64,000 bases of DNA from IMG/VR virus record IMGVR_UViG_3300029267_005544, positions 122,451-186,450 of that record. One strand, written 5' to 3'. Position 1 is the stretch's first letter, and every line of letters starts with the position of its first letter. This DNA comes from a virus. Made by a program: the position numbers and the translations under genes. Below the pieces are notes generated by a model. That model was not told the origin of the DNA, did no database searches, and saw only the letters and a program-made list of their open reading frames with translations. This document shows, piece after piece, positions 27,801-36,437 of the stretch.

Positions 27801-29652
27801 AATCAGATGTACTTGATAAATAATTGAGATGCCCCCATTTACCATTGTGTTTTCTATTCTGATTTGATTCGATATATTCAGAATTTGATAAATCGGGAGC
27901 AAACACATCAACATGCCGATGTCTATCACAGTTATATCCATTAAGTTCAACTGATCTCGATGTTATACCAGCAGCGCAGACAATTTTTACATTAATATCT
28001 GCTGTTACTAAATCAATTGTCCCAAGCTGATTTACGAGATATTTACTATCTATTGTGTCTGTCAATATCTTATGAATACTGTCTGAATTGTGTTGTATAC
28101 TGGTAATTGTAACAGGACCTGCTACATCTCCTGGAATTGTTCCATCGTTCTGAGTAACCTCCCATTCGGTATCCGATATTTTTCTTTTTAAAAGATGTGA
28201 GGTTCCGGCATCGTTAACCTGGCACCCCGCGGTTAACAACTCATTGGTTTGAGCAACACTAAATGTCATAACAGAATCAGTAACTGAATATGTCGGCGAT
28301 CCTGATTTAATATCACCAGATGGGCCAACACTGTATGCCACTTCAGGAGTTTTATGAAATGGACCAATACACCAAGAGCTATCTATCTCTTCACAATTAA
28401 TATCAAAACAAAATGCATATCTGGAATCAGCAGATAAATCAATACCGGCCCCGCTTGTATAAACATCAGTATCGCTAATATGTGGGCGGAAATCTTTATT
28501 AGTTGCATCTTCAAATTTAAGAGTGGCAGTGATACATCCAGATCCAGTTGCAGATCCATCTTTGGTAATACAATTTTTGACATTTGTATATCCTGCGCTA
28601 TTATCTTCAATATCGTTACCAGACGTTAACCCACTATCCTGAACAATATTATTATAAATTTGATGACGAGTGTTTCCGCTAAACATAATTCCATTGAATT
28701 GAGAATCCTTAACAAGATTATTATAACAAGCCCCACCAATTGTTTGTGCATCATTCAACATTATTCCGTGGCCACAATTTCTGACTATATTATTTGCGAT
28801 AACAAATTCATCAGCCTCCGGAGTATCAACCTCAATTCCTTTATTACAATTGAATATAACATTATCAAGTATTTGTGTATAATCGTTATCATTATATATC
28901 ATTATTCCATAACCAGGATTGTATCCATTATCACCAATCACAAGACCTTCGATAATGTTATGGGTACCAAGCATATCAATAACATATGATGATGATGCTA
29001 TCCTATATCCACCAAGATCTGATCTTCCATTTTTATGACGCTGCTTTTTATTACATTCTGTCGATATATTCGTAGGAGTATAGATTTTAACTCGATAAAA
29101 TTCATTAACACCCCATAGTCCTGAAATAGTAAGGGTATTGGAGCCTATATCATCATACATTTCATAGCATGCTATTCGAAGCGTTGCTAACTTTGATACT
29201 AAGTCGTGTGTTCCTATAAGGTTATATACACCAGAAGTATCTCCATTTATTGCAGAGCGGACATCGTTAAATGTTTTATCAATTGAATCAACAGTGAGAT
29301 TTACTTTGTCAATAGGAATATCACCGGCAGAATCGTGCACCCTCCATTGCCTGGTATTGATTTTCTCATTTAGATATACGTAAAAAGGAGAACCATCGTC
29401 AAGCTCTACTTTATCACCAACCCCTATATATGGATGTATTTGTGGAACTGAAAAAGTAAGAAGTCCATTTTTAATAGTTGCAGTAGGTAATACTCCAGAT
29501 ATAGTCTTAGTGACATATTCGTCTGCAGTTGAGGCAGCAGTGCCTACAGAAAAAGTAATTGTAGACTTTTTCGGTCTTATTCCATAAACCGAATATGCAG
29601 AGCCTATAAATGGGTTTGCCGGAGAGTTAGCCGGCAAAAATGGATAAGACAT
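21859..29652 (-). CDS. Giant five-module beta-helix adhesin/tailspike-like protein (2597 residues)
   Basis: The protein is built of five diverged copies of one module, starting near residues 20, 436, 966, 1370 and 1983. Each opens with a small domain carrying GxGDKV...D-x3-YLxxK...WxVxDxxGxIP, then a right-handed parallel beta-helix with NNxIxxCxxGI turns (pectin-lyase-like). Module 4 holds an extra jelly-roll-like insert (~1600-1800). A common xCNxxQxHxGxW motif precedes each helix. Such helices bind or cut polysaccharide; no catalytic residues can be assigned. Expected to be a tailspike or long adhesin. It takes up 7.8 kb of the operon. Confidence 0.75.
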   Translation of the reverse strand: MSYPFLPANSPANPFIGSAYSVYGIRPKKSTITFSVGTAASTADEYVTKTISGVLPTATIKNGLLTFSVPQIHPYIGVGDKVELDDGSPFYVYLNEKINTRQWRVHDSAGDIPIDKVNLTVDSIDKTFNDVRSAINGDTSGVYNLIGTHDLVSKLATLRIACYEMYDDIGSNTLTISGLWGVNEFYRVKIYTPTNISTECNKKQRHKNGRSDLGGYRIASSSYVIDMLGTHNIIEGLVIGDNGYNPGYGIMIYNDNDYTQILDNVIFNCNKGIEVDTPEADEFVIANNIVRNCGHGIMLNDAQTIGGACYNNLVKDSQFNGIMFSGNTRHQIYNNIVQDSGLTSGNDIEDNSAGYTNVKNCITKDGSATGSGCITATLKFEDATNKDFRPHISDTDVYTSGAGIDLSADSRYAFCFDINCEEIDSSWCIGPFHKTPEVAYSVGPSGDIKSGSPTYSVTDSVMTFSVAQTNELLTAGCQVNDAGTSHLLKRKISDTEWEVTQNDGTIPGDVAGPVTITSIQHNSDSIHKILTDTIDSKYLVNQLGTIDLVTADINVKIVCAAGITSRSVELNGYNCDRHRHVDVFAPDLSNSEYIESNQNRKHNGKWGHLNYLSSTSDFPINEPHSIYGDRGGSGIIFGTGADFCTVKGVQVSSSIQGILIDGAKNTIIENNLIKDCQDNGITVTGKEKSNENFIAKNTIYRCGRNGIEIQHGSAFETYFEAKFGTPADNGFVITSMFGHAHIFKKYTVTVVSGSVDKIEWFPGRVVITADSGSSIGDVLASGNLFGTPWGVITADGSNPVAALTETRMEDAVTLLEYSEADLAARYYLYQNTITECQRGIYIETLVEQDWATNIAVIRNNDISNCELANYYSTHVFPLTILAENNWSDDTSILNFYGSNNIDTLFPRFINTSAEDYRITLYDLERMEGINLASDENFQIEYDNVGTEYAIYQRWAIGANTWKFRKKTIHCSVGVESGNLDEFPTNRTITIENGIAELSANDISSQIGVGDKVQYDDGGPAYCYLAEKGTEHRWCVVDDSGNQINNLTTKNVTDITRVSNSLESAFITDIITEFSDISDKDIVSDALDLKVWCYNDDIDDVADVVIDTWSTSAFYRIYIEAPWDTKTQCMSQQMHTGIWDGYRIISDDEPNGSSGTVINIISTNHVIVRGLAIEPPHISGIGIGTNSGRDGIIVENNVIRLGLIGIQLQGAAGCGNRAYGNILYDQTGTNIEVNGGSAFNNTAVGASVNGIIVTNATDENVANICQDQTTCFSGSATPKACISSDSTAGTDNECMSNVNLNFIDKSGKDFHLNRNDWHAINRGIKLSELYQFIYESGNYEYYSFYRDIDNELLGGDEWSIGADSFINMETIDLYFSAARNDTENFRKGTSPYLEILDGVMSFSQPQNHDKMGIGDKVDYDIDNKICYLYQKISDTSWEVRDKFGSIPENTSDETDLNSIRRALTREMWYLFDDTDSESVQQFIGDNNNPFNYLRTARYRLNISMYRHEQYQNATIIRGFDTDENNYLRLFTPSNMRTECNVSQAHGGNFITASHLAQIRSLGTRHAISLYVDNTIIDGISIAGDTTGNKDSLRLYRANNCKFVNNYFYLGDNGVVPNDMGHDDFTGDHFTGSIRNDIWVSNFYNNWELRNVSGLGYVAVPKWAQVGVKDELTDSGTLKSGDFDYEFGIRLGADDSIGQKLRFILEDSGGIKAECNWENGAFNFGGSSLNFPWKFNREYKVRLVRGGTITTEGLYVDDSGEDSTTSLYYLDDFNDGDGLGSKKWRKHPGTVVSWSGSHWIEVEGPKSHGFSYIDLWVASEPLPGGTKIVGRNSNNIYINNTAALLPVDGIVTSNTDILYNNTIDECGNYCYHNAPSDIMINNIGQRGTAGDYYDGTTAEYCIASDTSLIVNDENKNINSLTLTFIQKTGAAESRNYHLNLLYDDLAIWSAKHLLHNPDYPFDIDGGSTPRLRKWDRGSLEYQSKKVVYAIGDTSIDHQTKPLSVALTYNIIELNGKSYIDFYIPQTKLSMGIGSQIIDTGNPFSNGCIIIEKINETRWEVVDYQGNMILARSGTVFSINRIFNTLYEALDDSGIISTTYFDNTSLSNVGVYLILACYNEGIGRSVQQAINSSLMSFDKHHNLKITTPYNTITECNNSQRHDGLYDEGFRFEPEEFNESISSIYFFQAQYIEIEGLLINANGLNKDGINLFDCKDAYIGYNVIKDCQGNGIVIETGINPEDIIFNNLVYDCSKNGIMVKANLNPGFSSLQRINNNTVVNCLRAFYLEKADDDYSDGLSVELRNNIAQDSRYRDYVSTFENYFGRLALYNCISSDFSSWLFPGTGNIKEQYVKFIDRPDNYNLNKIRDGFAVDSAIDMSTDWLYSYIDDIGGRLRDLGDYDVGAFEVVDIIGTGELVTGPIEIDGVGFESMEYPLLIIHLRLDEANYLPYINPLYQFTGIEGVDPDYHINAFLASLPTTDNVIIYVQGGVTKSGTFELQNRNPRTVTIKTYPPEAHLGPASHIYVGPIADDISDQAMLTYDGMKVYSDASAAQGYLLNNTAATKALKFINSIVQVNKDSIIDNIADATICVINSILIYRNG

Positions 29653-29668
29653 TCATAACTCCAATTGA

Positions 29669-30226
29669 TTATGGGCCGGCGTAATATGGCTCTATTACAC
29701 CTCTATGAGTAACTCGACTAGGGTCTGTTGCATAAGTCGTCCCGGTTCCACCTTCATATGCCGGAGCAGTAAATCTTCTATACGACTCTTCACCATGGTG
29801 ACCTGGGGTATACCAGAAAAACCATGCCTGACCACCATTGATAACTATTTCATAAGACATTCTCATTAATATATCATCAAGAGATTCATTATCAACAGCA
29901 AATTCAGTAATTTGAAACGGTTTAAGACTTTCCGGCTCAGATGTATTAGGGTATATTGTTCCTACATATTTATGCCTGTCTTGAAGAACGCCACTTATGT
30001 CAGCAACATCTATTGTCCAGTATTTTGATTGATTTTGATATGACATTGTGACCCCTTCTATCGATACAGGGGCATTGCTCATAAGATCCCATAATTTTAA
30101 ATCTACCAATAATGATGATGTTTCCAATTCGTTAATTGGAGTTTGTGTACCATCTTCAATAACGTCATAATAAATAAAAGCCAAAACGCTATCTTCATTG
30201 AGATTTATTACTTGAGCATGTTTCAT
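29669..30226 (-). CDS. Structural protein (185 residues), baseplate-appendage-like
   Basis: A strand-rich protein whose first ~115 residues look like a BppU-type N-terminal beta-sandwich (LLVDLKLWDLMSNAPVSIEG ... YWTIDVADIS). The C-terminus is Gly/Tyr-rich (AYEGGTGTTYATD). The fold call is tentative. Located directly upstream (in transcription) of the giant adhesin, it could serve as its attachment base. Confidence 0.55.
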   Translation of the reverse strand: MKHAQVINLNEDSVLAFIYYDVIEDGTQTPINELETSSLLVDLKLWDLMSNAPVSIEGVTMSYQNQSKYWTIDVADISGVLQDRHKYVGTIYPNTSEPESLKPFQITEFAVDNESLDDILMRMSYEIVINGGQAWFFWYTPGHHGEESYRRFTAPAYEGGTGTTYATDPSRVTHRGVIEPYYAGP

Positions 30227-30235
30227 AAAAACTCC

Positions 30236-31936
30236 TTAAGTATTGCTGTGCATATATAGAGTAAATGACGCATGTCTATAAATACCTTTTAAACCGCCAA
30301 CAGAAAACCCACTCGATGTTAATCCGGACGCAGTTGGTATACTGCAAATAAACGATCCTGGTTCAGCTGTTGAAAGTTCAATTTCACCAACAAGTCTTTT
30401 TACGGCAGGTGACCCACCATCATTAAAAGGACATACTGCTGATGAAGGACCTGTGATATTGGATAATGATGCCGGGCGCCCATTTGAATAAAATGCATAA
30501 GATAAATTATTATTGTTAGATATTCCGTTACCAGCTTGTATCCAAACATCAACATGGCTACCAAGCCTTTGTGCCCCGGCATATACATCAAACGGTGTAC
30601 CAACATCAGATACAGTTAATAAAAATCCGGAAACAACAGGCCGCTTTTCATACTGATAAAACGCGATATCCTGAAACATTACTATATCAACATCAGGTGG
30701 TGTTCCGGGCCCAGTTCTAACACTTCCAAGCCTTTGCCATTTGGTAAAACCACCTGCTACCACATTAGTAGATGCCATTAAATTTACTGCTGTTAATGAT
30801 GTGTCAAACCCTACATCGGCGGCACCAGTTCCAGGGTTTGAAATAACGAAAACCCAATATGTTGTATTTGCAGTAAGTGACACACCATCGGCCCTTCCGC
30901 CATTATCATCCCCTACAGTAAATCCCTGATCAAGATTTTTTGTTATACTAGCATCAAGAGTTATTCTTTCTTCTTTTGTAGAATCTAAACACGTACCCTC
31001 TTTAACATGAAGCTTTTTAGACCCTCCAGACTCTAATGGAAATCTCCAGCTTAAATGTAAACCTTCAATAGGTGTATGCATTGTGCTTACAAATATTCTT
31101 CCACCGGTTGTTTCTTTATATTTACCTGACTCCATTGTTGCACCTGAAACTTCACCAGATGCTTCTATATCAGCACCATCGATATTACCAAACACAACAC
31201 TTGAGCCTATTGATACAAGTTGGTCAAGTTCAGATACTGCATACCATTTTGAAGTAGAAATAGCATCTTGAATATTAGCAATTTGAGACATCTGCCAACC
31301 AGAAATATTATCAGCAGCCTCCTGAAGCGAATCAACCAAAAGAGGCCCCACTCCTCCGTCAAGAGCATTTATCGCAAGATAGTCAACCAATTGTGTATAA
31401 TTTTTTATAGAAGCCCAAACTGAAGTGTGGTCCTCTATCCATAAATCATTAATAAACGCCGTATTATATCCTGCATATGATCCATATATATACCCCAACC
31501 ATGAAGCATTTCCAACTTCAAACTTATAACCACTACTAATCTCCACAGTAGTACCTATAACAAGCTTGGGAAGGTGGTAGCTATAAGAAGATGTATTCGC
31601 GGTTAAATTTACCATTGGTCCGCCGGCGCTATTTAAATATAAAGAGCCATATTGCGTCGCAACTGATTGAAGAATTGCTGCATATCCACTGAAATCACTC
31701 GCCCATACATGAAGAGATCCGGCACCAATCACTGAAGATTCTACTAATGCTATTCTATCAGTAATTCCAATAGTAAATGCAGAGCCATCAATAGATCCGG
31801 TCCCTCCAGTACCAGCATCATGAGGAACTGCAAAATGATCTGTATACAATCCGTCTATCCAGTTTATTTCTCCACCAAATATTTTATTACCTGATATCGA
31901 ATTGTCCAGTATTTCTCTTTGTACGAACGTATTCAT
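30236..31936 (-). CDS. Tail fibre-like protein (566 residues)
   Basis: N-terminus (VQREILDNSISGNKIFGG) is a typical fibre attachment segment. The middle is Ser/Gly/Ala-rich with short strands and a long helical linker (LQEAADNISGWQMSQIANIQ). The C-terminal part (~280-566) looks like a beta-sandwich with many Gly and aromatic residues. No enzyme motif. Probably a trimeric tail fibre; receptor unknown. Confidence 0.65.
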   Translation of the reverse strand: MNTFVQREILDNSISGNKIFGGEINWIDGLYTDHFAVPHDAGTGGTGSIDGSAFTIGITDRIALVESSVIGAGSLHVWASDFSGYAAILQSVATQYGSLYLNSAGGPMVNLTANTSSYSYHLPKLVIGTTVEISSGYKFEVGNASWLGYIYGSYAGYNTAFINDLWIEDHTSVWASIKNYTQLVDYLAINALDGGVGPLLVDSLQEAADNISGWQMSQIANIQDAISTSKWYAVSELDQLVSIGSSVVFGNIDGADIEASGEVSGATMESGKYKETTGGRIFVSTMHTPIEGLHLSWRFPLESGGSKKLHVKEGTCLDSTKEERITLDASITKNLDQGFTVGDDNGGRADGVSLTANTTYWVFVISNPGTGAADVGFDTSLTAVNLMASTNVVAGGFTKWQRLGSVRTGPGTPPDVDIVMFQDIAFYQYEKRPVVSGFLLTVSDVGTPFDVYAGAQRLGSHVDVWIQAGNGISNNNNLSYAFYSNGRPASLSNITGPSSAVCPFNDGGSPAVKRLVGEIELSTAEPGSFICSIPTASGLTSSGFSVGGLKGIYRHASFTLYMHSNT

Positions 31937-31944
31937 AACTACTC

Positions 31945-32352
31945 CTAATTTTGACCTTGCCGCAATATAAGAGTCAAATTATTGAGTGTGATAACTCCAG
32001 ACTCAGACCAGTCTCTTCTATTAAATCTTATATCTGAATTAGAACCATACCCTCCAACCGTTCCAGAAAGTGCAGTTACTTGTCCTGGAATTGCAGGGTT
32101 TTCTCCATCAATAGAAAATTCAGCAACTCTTCCACTCGTAATAACAGATGCTTTTAATGAATAACTGCCATCTAAAGCTTTGAATCTATATTGGGCATCA
32201 GAGCCAATAGATTCAAGTTCGTCAAATGGCATTTCTGCCAATGTGATACCAGAATCATCTTTGAAAACAATTAATTTAGGTGAAGATCCATGCTCCAAAG
32301 ATATTTTTATTATCTCAAGCATCTCCGTTCTTATATCGATATAAACTTGCAT
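31945..32352 (-). CDS. Hypothetical 135-residue structural protein
   Basis: Unrecognised, strand-rich and acidic (VYIDIRTEMLEIIKISLEHG ...). It sits between a fibre gene and the large tail protein at 32.4 kb, in the same operon with short spacers. It may be a connector between fibre and baseplate, but this is only positional. Confidence 0.6.
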   Translation of the reverse strand: MQVYIDIRTEMLEIIKISLEHGSSPKLIVFKDDSGITLAEMPFDELESIGSDAQYRFKALDGSYSLKASVITSGRVAEFSIDGENPAIPGQVTALSGTVGGYGSNSDIRFNRRDWSESGVITLNNLTLILRQGQN

Positions 32353-32383
32353 ATTAAAAGTCCTTTATTATAACTTTAATATA

Positions 32384-35029
32384 CTATACGAGTTTCATAG
32401 AAGCACTTGGAAAATATTTACCAAATGTAGCACCAGGGACAATATAGGTAATCTCCAAAATATCAGATTCAAGATTGATTCCATTGAATCTCCTGAAATG
32501 ATCAAAATCTACCCATCCCGGGAAAATCGCCTTATCAACAACAGAAACGTTCCTTGCTATTATATCATATTGATTAAGTACATCGCCAACATCATAAACA
32601 GTATCTATCGGTGAATCAAGATATGCTTTGTAATATTTCTGAGTGCTAAGATATAAATGAATGAATTTATGTGTCGGCCACGAAAAGTGTGCAAATCCTG
32701 CACGTACGTTTTCAGTTGTAATACCAATATAATCATTATATACAGTGCCATCTACGTCAGAGCGCGCATACACAGTCAGTCTGACCACACCACCTGCCTC
32801 ATCAGCATTTGTAACACGATATACACCATTGTAATTGTTTTCAAGATTCTCAGTTCCGTATATTAATATTTCAGGATATTGCTCTCCGTCTGAGTTTGTC
32901 TGGAGGACATCAATGACGTGCTGAATAGCACCAGCCCCTTCAGGTATATATACATCAATATACCCAGGAGTAGATGTTGATAGATTTTCAGCATAAAAGT
33001 TTTTTATATAGAATCTATTATTTAATTTTACATAAAAAATGTCATTTATGTCAATAGAGGATGCACTTTCAAGCTCTATTATTCCATTAGACCTATCGAT
33101 AATATTTTTTATTTTTACCTCAGTTTTTCCTTCAACAAAAAATCTTCCGCCAGGCTGAATAAAATTATGCAATTCTTCATTATCAGGAATTTCTAAAGTA
33201 ACATCATTTGTATCAATATTTATTACTTTGTACCCATAAGACTCATACAAACCAAGAACATCTGATCGTTCCGGCGCAACTGGTAATCCATAATAAACAT
33301 TCAATGCTCTTTCATAATCCTGTCTATTACTGGAATTTTGTAATGATAATAATAGAGAGTTTATTCCGGCTTTTCCGGATATATTCGTGTAATTATAATC
33401 CTGCCATCTTGGCACGTTAACTACTGTACCATACATTTCAAAAAGCATATGTTCAATTGCAGATGCTTTTGGGCAATATAAATAGGTATCAGGGGTAGCC
33501 TGCCCATTAGTAAATATATCATTGAAAAATTCTACAGTATTATTATAGAATCGATAATCTTGTCCATCAAAAAAAGGCACACCTAACTTTTGATCAAGAA
33601 AATTTTGAAGAGAAGGTAATGCATCAATATGTGAAAGAATATCATATGTTCTTCCAGTTGTAAAATATATTGTAAATGACTCATTTCCTATATAAGATAA
33701 ATCACCTTGAACTTCAATCATATAATTAAACAACGATAACGAATCAACCCACTCCCCATATGTTAAATCGCCAACATCCCCATCAAATTCCGAATATCCT
33801 TCAAACCATTTCCACCTTTTACCATCAGGAGGATAATATCTTCCTTCATTTTCTTCACGGTAGATATAATTAGGAAGATTTTTAAATTCAACAGCATCAT
33901 CGAGCATCGTGCCCGATTCTATCATCATTGGAAATGTATCTTTGTTTTTAGGAGACCTATTTGTCACTACTGCCCATGCAGTAGGTGTTGCATTAACTAT
34001 TGCCAATATGTCATCAATAGATTCAGCAGCAATCCTGTCAACTTCTATAAGAAGACTGTTTGCTGCCCATGTTGCACTCGTGCCGCCACCATCATTATCA
34101 GTAACCAGAATTTCATATTCAGACACATCCTCAGTATAATCTTTTGCAGTAATTCCAATACGACCAACTGTGTCATCAAATTCAAAATGAACAGTTTCAT
34201 TTATTTCTGCAAATGATGGTCTATCATATTTTTCTTCTGATGATAAAAGGTTATTAACCTTAAAATAACGATCTGCAATATCTTCTCTTTTAACTTGTAC
34301 AATGACATAAGTATTAATAGCTATATTTCGCAATCTGTAATAATCAACTGCAGAAATTTTAAATATATCACGATAAATAGGTTTTGTTTCAGAATCATAT
34401 TCAGGTTCAATAAGTTTTACTTCAATTGGTCGCACTGTATAGTTCGGTGGTTTAATTGTAGGATCTAAATCAATTGGTTTTGAATGAAGCGGGCCAATAA
34501 GAATATCATAAAAATCTTCAAGCACACATGTCCATGCGTTTTCTGGAGCAGTTGTGCCAAGAAATCTTCTTGCTCTTTTTATTAAATCTGCGCCAGCCTG
34601 TGTTAATCCATTCCAAAAAGCCTCAAAAGATTCTCTATCAGAAGTTGAAAGGTAATTCCAGAATGTAGATAAATATTCCCAGAATGTTCTACCAGTTGTT
34701 TCTTCTTCTGCACATATAATATGAGTTCTTCTCGGTTCTATATCAGGATTTGGAACAGGTACAAAAAAATAAAATGCACCAATACCATACCTTTCTTCGC
34801 CACCTATCCCTGTTGGGTATCCATTTGCTGATTGAAATGAATCTCCACGCCCGGGATTTATAAAACCAAAATCTTCATATACAAAATTAAATTTATTGTA
34901 TTCACTAGCATAAAATGGTCCAGGCACATTATTAGGAGCATCGGATTCAAATGAACAATTAACAAGTACTGAATTTGATAAATCAGAAGCAGGCCTATTT
35001 GTTTCAAGATTATTTATTGTAATGGTCAT
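32384..35029 (-). CDS. Large baseplate/tail-tip-associated protein (881 residues)
   Basis: No family is recognised. The N-terminal ~200 residues are rich in aromatics and contain a helical part (WEYLSTFWNYLSTSDRESFE). The centre holds several beta segments, and the C-terminus looks like a compact beta domain. Its place between fibre genes and the baseplate-J-like protein suggests a peripheral baseplate component linking fibres. Shares a 1-base TAATG-type junction with the upstream gene. Confidence 0.6.
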   Translation of the reverse strand: MTITINNLETNRPASDLSNSVLVNCSFESDAPNNVPGPFYASEYNKFNFVYEDFGFINPGRGDSFQSANGYPTGIGGEERYGIGAFYFFVPVPNPDIEPRRTHIICAEEETTGRTFWEYLSTFWNYLSTSDRESFEAFWNGLTQAGADLIKRARRFLGTTAPENAWTCVLEDFYDILIGPLHSKPIDLDPTIKPPNYTVRPIEVKLIEPEYDSETKPIYRDIFKISAVDYYRLRNIAINTYVIVQVKREDIADRYFKVNNLLSSEEKYDRPSFAEINETVHFEFDDTVGRIGITAKDYTEDVSEYEILVTDNDGGGTSATWAANSLLIEVDRIAAESIDDILAIVNATPTAWAVVTNRSPKNKDTFPMMIESGTMLDDAVEFKNLPNYIYREENEGRYYPPDGKRWKWFEGYSEFDGDVGDLTYGEWVDSLSLFNYMIEVQGDLSYIGNESFTIYFTTGRTYDILSHIDALPSLQNFLDQKLGVPFFDGQDYRFYNNTVEFFNDIFTNGQATPDTYLYCPKASAIEHMLFEMYGTVVNVPRWQDYNYTNISGKAGINSLLLSLQNSSNRQDYERALNVYYGLPVAPERSDVLGLYESYGYKVINIDTNDVTLEIPDNEELHNFIQPGGRFFVEGKTEVKIKNIIDRSNGIIELESASSIDINDIFYVKLNNRFYIKNFYAENLSTSTPGYIDVYIPEGAGAIQHVIDVLQTNSDGEQYPEILIYGTENLENNYNGVYRVTNADEAGGVVRLTVYARSDVDGTVYNDYIGITTENVRAGFAHFSWPTHKFIHLYLSTQKYYKAYLDSPIDTVYDVGDVLNQYDIIARNVSVVDKAIFPGWVDFDHFRRFNGINLESDILEITYIVPGATFGKYFPSASMKLV

Positions 35030-35727
35030 TATGACGGACTCACATCTTTTAAAAGATTTGCCTTAATTGAACCATCATTAAGTGATAAAGGGTTATTAGA
35101 ACTAGAACCGAAATCAACTTCATTTGCCCACACTGAATATCCATAATATTTACTGATACAATTTTGGTGTGTGGAAAAATTTACATTTCCATTACGACAA
35201 TAAATCATACAATTCTTCATTGCTATTGCCGGCCCAGAACTACTTAATATTACGTCTGTCATTTTTACGGCAACAGGGCCTGGATTGTTTTGCAACAACC
35301 CAAAGCCCTCCACCGATAAATTATTTATATAATTATCAGATTCATTCTTTATGAATGTGAAAGAGGCCGAATCAATATCCCGGGTCTCTATTAACCAGAT
35401 ACCATGTTGAGTAAAGCTCCACGGCCTGACAGTAACTATACCTGGTACGGTATTTTTTATATTAATCAAATATGCTCTTGTGACAAGATTGGCCACACCT
35501 TTTGTATTTATTATATCTCCGAATGTCGGTGAAATATTACATGGATCCCCATCAGTGGGATCAAAATAATTAACAAATTGCTCATAGTTAAATGGATCGC
35601 CCTCCGATCCATCTCCCAATCCTACACGACTTAAATCGCAATAGTAATTGCCCGGTACAAACGGGTCCCCCTCATCCTTATAATAAGGAGATTGTCCATA
35701 ATCATAGTTATTGCCGTATTGGGCCAT
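35029..35727 (-). CDS. Small beta-helix-like surface protein (232 residues)
   Basis: The N-terminus is Tyr/Gly/Asp-rich, followed by segments such as NYINNLSVEGFGLL and AIAMKNCMIYCRNGNVNFS that fit turns of a short parallel beta-helix, similar in style to the giant protein downstream. The stop and start codons overlap those of its neighbours. Probably an accessory appendage. Confidence 0.55.
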   Translation of the reverse strand: MAQYGNNYDYGQSPYYKDEGDPFVPGNYYCDLSRVGLGDGSEGDPFNYEQFVNYFDPTDGDPCNISPTFGDIINTKGVANLVTRAYLINIKNTVPGIVTVRPWSFTQHGIWLIETRDIDSASFTFIKNESDNYINNLSVEGFGLLQNNPGPVAVKMTDVILSSSGPAIAMKNCMIYCRNGNVNFSTHQNCISKYYGYSVWANEVDFGSSSNNPLSLNDGSIKANLLKDVSPS

Positions 35728-36230
35728 TATTCCTCTGATTCTATTTTTTCTGTTTTATTTTCTTCAATAAAATCCCAGAATATTTCTTCTCGATTTCCAT
35801 CCCATTGATCTTTGGGGAGGTGTTTTCTTTTAACAGGTATAACTGCACTGAAATCAGGTTCAACTTCCTTATCACCAATATTTTTCATTTCTTCATTAAG
35901 TTGCTTGAAGCGTTTATCAAATTCTGGATTTTCGCCACGCACGAGACCTATATATTGCTCTTCAGTAAGAATTAATCTGCCATTGTCATCACGGTTATAT
36001 TTTCGTGCAATAACCGCTTTTCCATTTTCGTCCTTTTGACAATGTTCAACCTTAAGAGCAACAATTTCTTCATTCAAAGCTGTTTGCTCTTCACTGTAGC
36101 CTTCTACAATGGATTTAATTGCTTTTTTAACCGCAATACACATACGATTAAATTCCCAGACTGTTTTTTTTATACCTTGTAATGAAACAATTTCATTAAA
36201 CAGCCTAATAACCTCATTGGTTCTCAACAA
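35727..36230 (-). CDS. Hypothetical helical protein (167 residues)
   Basis: A mainly helical protein (NEVIRLFNEIVSLQGIKKTV; EEQTALNEEIVALKVEHC) with a conserved-looking turn YNRDDNGRLILTEEQY. The layout recalls small phage proteins of the DUF1617 kind, but this is from memory and weak. A tail assembly chaperone or accessory role is possible. Confidence 0.6.
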   Translation of the reverse strand: MLRTNEVIRLFNEIVSLQGIKKTVWEFNRMCIAVKKAIKSIVEGYSEEQTALNEEIVALKVEHCQKDENGKAVIARKYNRDDNGRLILTEEQYIGLVRGENPEFDKRFKQLNEEMKNIGDKEVEPDFSAVIPVKRKHLPKDQWDGNREEIFWDFIEENKTEKIESEE

Positions 36231-36259
36231 AACCTCCTTTATTTTATTGGTTAAACAAT

Positions 36260-36436
36260 TTATTTGTTATGTATTTTATATAATTCTTGAGGCGTCATAT
36301 CAATATACTTATCATATGAATCTTTATGTTTATTTTTCATTTTTAACAAATCGATTGCTTTTAATTTATGGGCCTTTGATACATTTGGATTTTTTAATAT
36401 TTTAATTAATTTTTCCTCTGTATATGTTTTATCCAC
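36260..36436 (-). CDS. Small 58-residue basic protein
   Basis: A GTG start with a well-spaced AGGAG fills the gap between two structural genes. The protein is Lys-rich and helical (begins MDKTYTEEKLIKILKNP, ends QELYKIHNK), with no known family. The fit to the gap and the good ribosome site make it a likely real gene. Confidence 0.6.
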   Translation of the reverse strand: MDKTYTEEKLIKILKNPNVSKAHKLKAIDLLKMKNKHKDSYDKYIDMTPQELYKIHNK

Positions 36437-36437
36437 A

